Shown: positions 60,140 through 64,000 of the stretch, in pieces | How positions within the stretch are numbered: the stretch's first letter is position 1 | Layout of the letters: the number at the start of each line of letters is the position of its first letter | NCBI RefSeq assembly: GCF_006715025.1 | Contig: NZ_VFMK01000001.1 | Coordinates: forward strand, 3,038,001 to 3,102,000 | Reading direction: 5' to 3' | DNA: 64,000 nt | Source of the DNA: Serratia fonticola | GTDB lineage: Bacteria; Pseudomonadota; Gammaproteobacteria; Enterobacterales; Enterobacteriaceae | Translations under genes and position numbers: made by a program | Notes under the pieces: model-generated | The model's input: the letters and a program-made list of their open reading frames with translations, nothing else | Databases searched by the model: none | What the model was told of the DNA's origin: nothing

Positions 60140-61438
60140 TCAATCCTCGCTCAGAGTAATGACCGTGTTTTCCCGCCGGGCACGCTCGGCAGCAAACACC
60201 ATCATATGACTTTGCAACGTCTCCTGTGGACCAGACAGCACCTGCGAAGGATCATTGGTACGGATTGCCTCGATAAAATGCTGCATCAGATAATAATCGC
60301 CGCCGCCATGGCCAGCCATGCTGTGCAAGTCTTCGGCCTCGTCCACGTCATACAGCGTTTCGCTGTCGTCAAGGAAGGAGGTGATGCGGATATAGCGGCC
60401 ATCGCCCTCCAGACACCCTTGGCTGCCAAAAATTCGCGTTTTGCGGTCTTCCATTTTGGTAAATGCGGTCATGGTGAATGCGGCGGTGCGGCCACCGCTA
60501 AACTGCATATTCACCACCTGATGGTCCACCACGTTGTTATCACAGCGGTAGACACAGCGGCCATACGGACCGTTTCGCAGCGCGGCGACCAGATGCTCCT
60601 GATCGACTTCTGGTGTCAGCACCCGCAGGAAGCCCGGCGTTGCCTTGTGATTCTCACCGAGGTAGATACGTTTGGCGGAATAGGGGCATTCGGCTTCCAC
60701 TGCACAATCCAGGCAGTTATCTGCTGCACCCTGCGGTTGGTTTTCCTGGCGGAAATGTTTTAGCCCACCGAATGAACTGATCTGTTCACAAGGGCTTTCC
60801 ATCACATAGCGGATCCAGTCGATATCGTGGCAGGACTTCTGTAGCAGCATAAAGGCCGCTTGCCGATCGTTGCGCCAATTGCCGCGCACGAACGAGTGAG
60901 CTTGATGCCAATACCCCACCGGTTCCAGGTGCTGTAGGCTGACGATGTCACCGATGGTTCTATCACGCAGCAACTGCTTCAGTTTCTGGGTGTAACGCGT
61001 ATAGCGCAGTACATGACCGACAGAGAAGATGATCCCTTGGCGCTCGACTTCTGCCACGATGGTGCGGCATTCGTTGGCATCCGGTGACAGTGGCTTCTCT
61101 AGCAGCATGTGATAGCCCAGTTTGGCAAATGCCAGAGCGGGCTCCAGATGCAGCGTATCTTGAGTGCAAATCAAGACGGCATCCGCCAGTTTGCCCACCC
61201 CGGCTGCCTGTTGCCAATCGGTAAAGACCTGTTGTGGTGGGATATGGTGCTGGTTGACAAATTGCTGGCGATAAGTCTCTCGTGGCTCTGCCACGGCGAC
61301 CACTTGCATCAATTCTGGGTGAGCCAGCGCATAGCGCGAATAGATCTCGCCACGGGCACCGGCACCAATCACCAATACGCGCACCGGACGACCGTTATAA
61401 TCATTATGTTGAGTAGACGACATGACAAAGTGCTCCAT
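60140..61438 (-). CDS. Gfo/Idh/MocA-family oxidoreductase
   Basis: A 432-residue NAD(P)-dependent oxidoreductase. The Rossmann domain begins VRVLVIGAGARGEIYSRYA, has the substrate-facing LLEKPLS motif with Lys, and the C-terminal domain is beta-rich. An unusual cysteine cluster, NCLDCAVEAECPYSAK, is found in members associated with glycan utilisation. The family also contains GH109-type NAD-dependent glycosidases, so both sugar oxidation and glycoside cleavage are possible. Start and ABC-ATPase stop overlap by 1 bp (TAATG). Confidence 0.9.
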   Translation of the reverse strand: MEHFVMSSTQHNDYNGRPVRVLVIGAGARGEIYSRYALAHPELMQVVAVAEPRETYRQQFVNQHHIPPQQVFTDWQQAAGVGKLADAVLICTQDTLHLEPALAFAKLGYHMLLEKPLSPDANECRTIVAEVERQGIIFSVGHVLRYTRYTQKLKQLLRDRTIGDIVSLQHLEPVGYWHQAHSFVRGNWRNDRQAAFMLLQKSCHDIDWIRYVMESPCEQISSFGGLKHFRQENQPQGAADNCLDCAVEAECPYSAKRIYLGENHKATPGFLRVLTPEVDQEHLVAALRNGPYGRCVYRCDNNVVDHQVVNMQFSGGRTAAFTMTAFTKMEDRKTRIFGSQGCLEGDGRYIRITSFLDDSETLYDVDEAEDLHSMAGHGGGDYYLMQHFIEAIRTNDPSQVLSGPQETLQSHMMVFAAERARRENTVITLSED

Positions 61439-62571
61439 TAAACTGTTTGGCTAGCGTTGTTATTCAGATTTTGGCCATTGGCCTGGTCGAACAGATGTGC
61501 CCGTGACAAATCAAACGTCACGTGGATCTGCTCACCAATGCCGGGTTCCCAGTCTGGTTGAGAAGCCATACGCAGCACGAAACGCAACCCAGCCAGTTCA
61601 CAATGCAGCAATTCCTCATTGCCCATGCGCTCAATGGTGGCGATTCTCGCCGGAAAACAGTTGCTGCCGCCGGGGGAACACAGGCGCAGAGCTTCTGGAC
61701 GAATGCCCAGACAAACGCGTTGGTGCGGGTAGTCCGCCAACTGTTTTTCCATCGCTGGCGGCAAGCTCAGCAGATGGTGATCATCAATACGTAATTGCAG
61801 ACCCTGTGCCGTGCGCAGCAGATCCAGATCGTGCAGATTCATCGACGGGCTGCCGATAAACTCGGCAACAAAACGGTTGGCAGGGTAGTGATACAGGTTG
61901 ATTGGTTTATCCACCTGCATGATGGCCCCCCGATTCATGACACAGATGCGGTCACCCATGGTCATCGCCTCCACCTGATCGTGGGTTACATAAACCATGG
62001 TGGCTGCCGCGCCTTCCTGTTTAAGGCGATTATGCAATTCGATTAGCTGAACGCGCATGGAAACGCGCAGTTTGGCGTCCAGGTTGGAAAGTGGCTCATC
62101 GAACAGGAACACCTTCGGTTTACGTACGATGGCGCGGCCAACCGCGACGCGCTGGCATTGGCCACCGGAAAGCTGACCGGGTTTACGCTGTAGCAGATTG
62201 GTGATCTCCAGTTTTTCTGCAGCATCCTGCACTCGCCGGTCAATTTCTGCCTTGCTCTCTTTACCTATCAGACCAAAGGCCATGTTCTTGTACACGGTCA
62301 TGTGCGGGTAAAGCGCATAGTTCTGGAACACCATGGCGATACCCCGATCTTTGGGCATGGTGTCATTTACGCAGCGATCATGGATCATGATCTGACCTTC
62401 ACTCACACTTTCCAGGCCCGCAATCATGCGCAGCAGAGTGGATTTGGCACAGCCGGAAGGGCCGACGAACACCATGAACTCACCATCCTTGATATCCAGA
62501 TCCACGCCATGCAACGCCCGGAAACCGTTGGGATACACCTTTTTCACACTGTTTAATTGAATACCGGCCAT
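61438..62571 (-). CDS. Sugar ABC transporter ATPase (UgpC/MsmK type)
   Basis: A 377-residue ATPase that powers carbohydrate import. The nucleotide-binding domain is at about 1-235, followed by a C-terminal TOBE/regulatory region (LGIRPEALRLC). Walker A is GPSGCAKST, with Ala in place of the usual Gly before Lys. The signature is LSGGQCQRVAVG, with Cys where Arg is usual. Walker B is VFLFDEPLSNLDA and the switch His is in VTHDQ. All catalytic residues remain. It serves the two permeases encoded just upstream. Confidence 0.95.
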   Translation of the reverse strand: MAGIQLNSVKKVYPNGFRALHGVDLDIKDGEFMVFVGPSGCAKSTLLRMIAGLESVSEGQIMIHDRCVNDTMPKDRGIAMVFQNYALYPHMTVYKNMAFGLIGKESKAEIDRRVQDAAEKLEITNLLQRKPGQLSGGQCQRVAVGRAIVRKPKVFLFDEPLSNLDAKLRVSMRVQLIELHNRLKQEGAAATMVYVTHDQVEAMTMGDRICVMNRGAIMQVDKPINLYHYPANRFVAEFIGSPSMNLHDLDLLRTAQGLQLRIDDHHLLSLPPAMEKQLADYPHQRVCLGIRPEALRLCSPGGSNCFPARIATIERMGNEELLHCELAGLRFVLRMASQPDWEPGIGEQIHVTFDLSRAHLFDQANGQNLNNNASQTV

Positions 62572-62596
62572 ATCTGTTTACCTTGTTTGTTCGCGG

Positions 62597-63418
62597 TTAG
62601 CCTTTGACGCCAGCACTGGCGATACCCTGGATAAAATAACGTTGGAAAAGGATGAACAGCATCAGCATCGGGATCACCGCCATCAGTGCCCCGGCCATCA
62701 GCAGCGGATATTCCACCCCGGCCCGGCTGGAGAGCGAAGCCAGCCCCACAGGCAAGGTCAGTTTTTCGGTGGTGGTGTTGACGATCAGCGGCCACATCAG
62801 GTTATTCCAGCTCCACAACCCATTGATGATGATGCAGGCAATGATGCCGGGGCGGATCAGCGGCAGCATGATGCGCCAGAAAATGGCAAAGTAGCTGTAG
62901 CCGTCGATCAACGCGGCTTCCTCCATCTCTTTGGGCACCGCCAGGAAAAACTGGCGCAGCAGGAAGGTGGCGTAAATACTGAAAATCCCCGGTAGCACCA
63001 GGCCGGTAATGCTGTTGACCAACCCCATTTTCTGTACCACCAGAAACTGCGGGATAAGAAATGCCTGGCCGGGCACCATCAGGATCGAGATACAGATCAG
63101 AAACACCGTGTCACGCCCACGGAAATGCAGGCGAGAGAAACCGTAGGCCGCCATCGTGGCAATCACCATTTGTAACGTCACGGTGGAGAAGGTGGCCAAC
63201 AGTGAGTTGATATAGAAATCAGCGAAAGGGATCTCACGCATGATCTTGCTATAGGCCTGCAGGCTGGGGTTTTCCGGTAGTAACGTCAGCGGTATCTGGA
63301 TGCTTTCCGCCTGGGTTTTCAGTGAGGTCACCAGCATCCAGATAAAGGGCACCACCGAGGCGAGTGCAGCCAGGATCATAAACAGATAGACCAACGCTTT
63401 TTTGCTCATACTCATCAT
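62597..63418 (-). CDS. Carbohydrate ABC transporter permease (MalG-like)
   Basis: A 273-residue inner-membrane permease of the MalFG/UgpAE class with six hydrophobic helices. The EAA coupling loop is EMEEAALIDGYSYFAIFWRI. The C-terminus GIASAGVKG is typical of the MalG/UgpE-like partner. GGAG precedes tandem ATGs. It starts 7 bp after the stop of the other permease. Confidence 0.95.
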   Translation of the reverse strand: MMSMSKKALVYLFMILAALASVVPFIWMLVTSLKTQAESIQIPLTLLPENPSLQAYSKIMREIPFADFYINSLLATFSTVTLQMVIATMAAYGFSRLHFRGRDTVFLICISILMVPGQAFLIPQFLVVQKMGLVNSITGLVLPGIFSIYATFLLRQFFLAVPKEMEEAALIDGYSYFAIFWRIMLPLIRPGIIACIIINGLWSWNNLMWPLIVNTTTEKLTLPVGLASLSSRAGVEYPLLMAGALMAVIPMLMLFILFQRYFIQGIASAGVKG

Positions 63419-63425
63419 GGTCTCC

Positions 63426-64000
63426 TCAGCTCACTTTCAAGCGTTTACCGATCATCATCTGTATCAATGTGATCAACAGGGTCACGCCAAACAGTACGAC
63501 GGTGATCGCGGAGGCGTAGCCTTTCTCCTGCAGGTAGAAGGCGTATTTGTAGAACAGATTGGTAATGGTCATTACGTCACTTTCTACCAATGCGCGGTCA
63601 AACATCAGGAACACCACATCGAAGATTTGCAGGATCTCAATAAAGCTCATCACCGAGACAAAGAACAACGTTGGAACCATCATCGGCAACGTAATGCTAA
63701 AGAAACGCCGCAGGGTACTGATACCGTCGATATCCGCGGCTTCATATAACTGACGGGGAATGCTCTGCAAACCGGCGAGCAAGATGATGATTTTCAGCGC
63801 CAACGACGACCAGATAATGATGATGGAAACGCTGATACGTACCACATCAGGGTCCGAAAGCCAGGCGACTGGCGAAATATTCAGCAGGTTGAGCCCTTGG
63901 TTAATCAGGCCAAAATCTTTGTTAAACAACCATTGCCATACCATCGCCACCGCCGCAGGCATGGTTACCGCCGGTAAGAACAGCAGGGTGCGTAACACTG
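63426..64000 (-). CDS. Carbohydrate ABC transporter permease (MalF-like), partial
   Basis: The C-terminal ~190 residues of the partner permease; the N-terminus lies beyond the right edge. The EAA loop is YEAADIDGISTLRRFFSITLP. Four hydrophobic helices are visible. The end IQMMIGKRLKVS is typical of this class. The solute-binding protein gene is not in the window and probably lies further right. Confidence 0.93.
   Translation of the reverse strand, partial: VLRTLLFLPAVTMPAAVAMVWQWLFNKDFGLINQGLNLLNISPVAWLSDPDVVRISVSIIIIWSSLALKIIILLAGLQSIPRQLYEAADIDGISTLRRFFSITLPMMVPTLFFVSVMSFIEILQIFDVVFLMFDRALVESDVMTITNLFYKYAFYLQEKGYASAITVVLFGVTLLITLIQMMIGKRLKVS

Noticed and set aside
1..64000. CRISPR arrays, tRNA or rRNA genes, intact insertion sequences and prophage genes
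   Set aside because: No regularly spaced direct repeats, cloverleaf-type tRNA ends, rRNA-like stretches, transposases or phage structural genes were recognised on either strand.

Overview
The window looks like the chromosome of an enterobacterium of the Serratia/Yersinia group, most likely a Serratia. The gene order closely follows the E. coli ycjX-tyrR-tpx, zntB-fnrS, nifJ-hslJ-ldhA-ydbH, asr-ydgD-pntAB-ydgHI-folM-rstAB and uspE-fnr-ogt neighbourhoods. It differs from E. coli in features I associate with Serratia/Yersinia: a FabV enoyl-ACP reductase, an SMR pump close to EmrE/SsmE, and a palindromic intergenic repeat of about 100-120 bp. There are no rRNA or tRNA genes, CRISPR arrays, prophage or intact insertion sequences. 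The species call is an inference from gene content.

Layout. 1-8000: ycjX (end), ycjF, tyrR with its own TyrR box, tpx, dgcA(ycjG)-mpaA-mppA for murein peptide recycling, and one unknown acidic protein. 8000-23300: an unknown membrane protein, zntB, the FNR-activated sRNA FnrS with its FNR box, a VOC protein, ttcA, a small SecD-like secreted protein, nifJ, an SMR pump, an MgtC-family protein, ydbJ, hslJ, ldhA, the ydbH-ynbE-ydbL envelope operon and azoR. 23300-27700: a palindromic repeat and hrpA. 27700-33470: a six-gene cmtB-cmtA-yggP-yggF-yggD-yggC operon behind an array of Crp-like sites. 33400-44300: ydgD, the 26-codon ydgU, asr with an RstA box, a truncated hydrolase, an MBL-fold protein, an M32 carboxypeptidase, rstB/rstA, folM, an unknown protein, ydgI and ydgH. 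44800-51140: pntAB, fabV, uspE and fnr with an FNR box. 51140-55700: a scarred accessory stretch holding two small envelope proteins, a chimeric half-permease facing a broken SorC-type regulator, ogt, a broken autotransporter barrel and two secreted proteins of unknown role. 55990-64000: an amino-sugar type locus (agaY, agaS, agaR, ROK kinase, Gfo/Idh oxidoreductase, sugar ABC transporter) that runs off the right edge.

How it fits together. Redox and anaerobic genes are concentrated here: fnr, fnrS, ldhA, nifJ, pntAB and uspE. RstA is encoded about 5 kb from asr, which carries a near-consensus RstA box. Two sugar loci stand out as the least understood systems: the cmt/ygg operon and the ABC-plus-aga locus. 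No wholly new system can be proven from sequence alone. The best leads are these two loci, the embedded hairpin where yggC and ydgD overlap tail to tail, and the pile of gene remnants around ogt.
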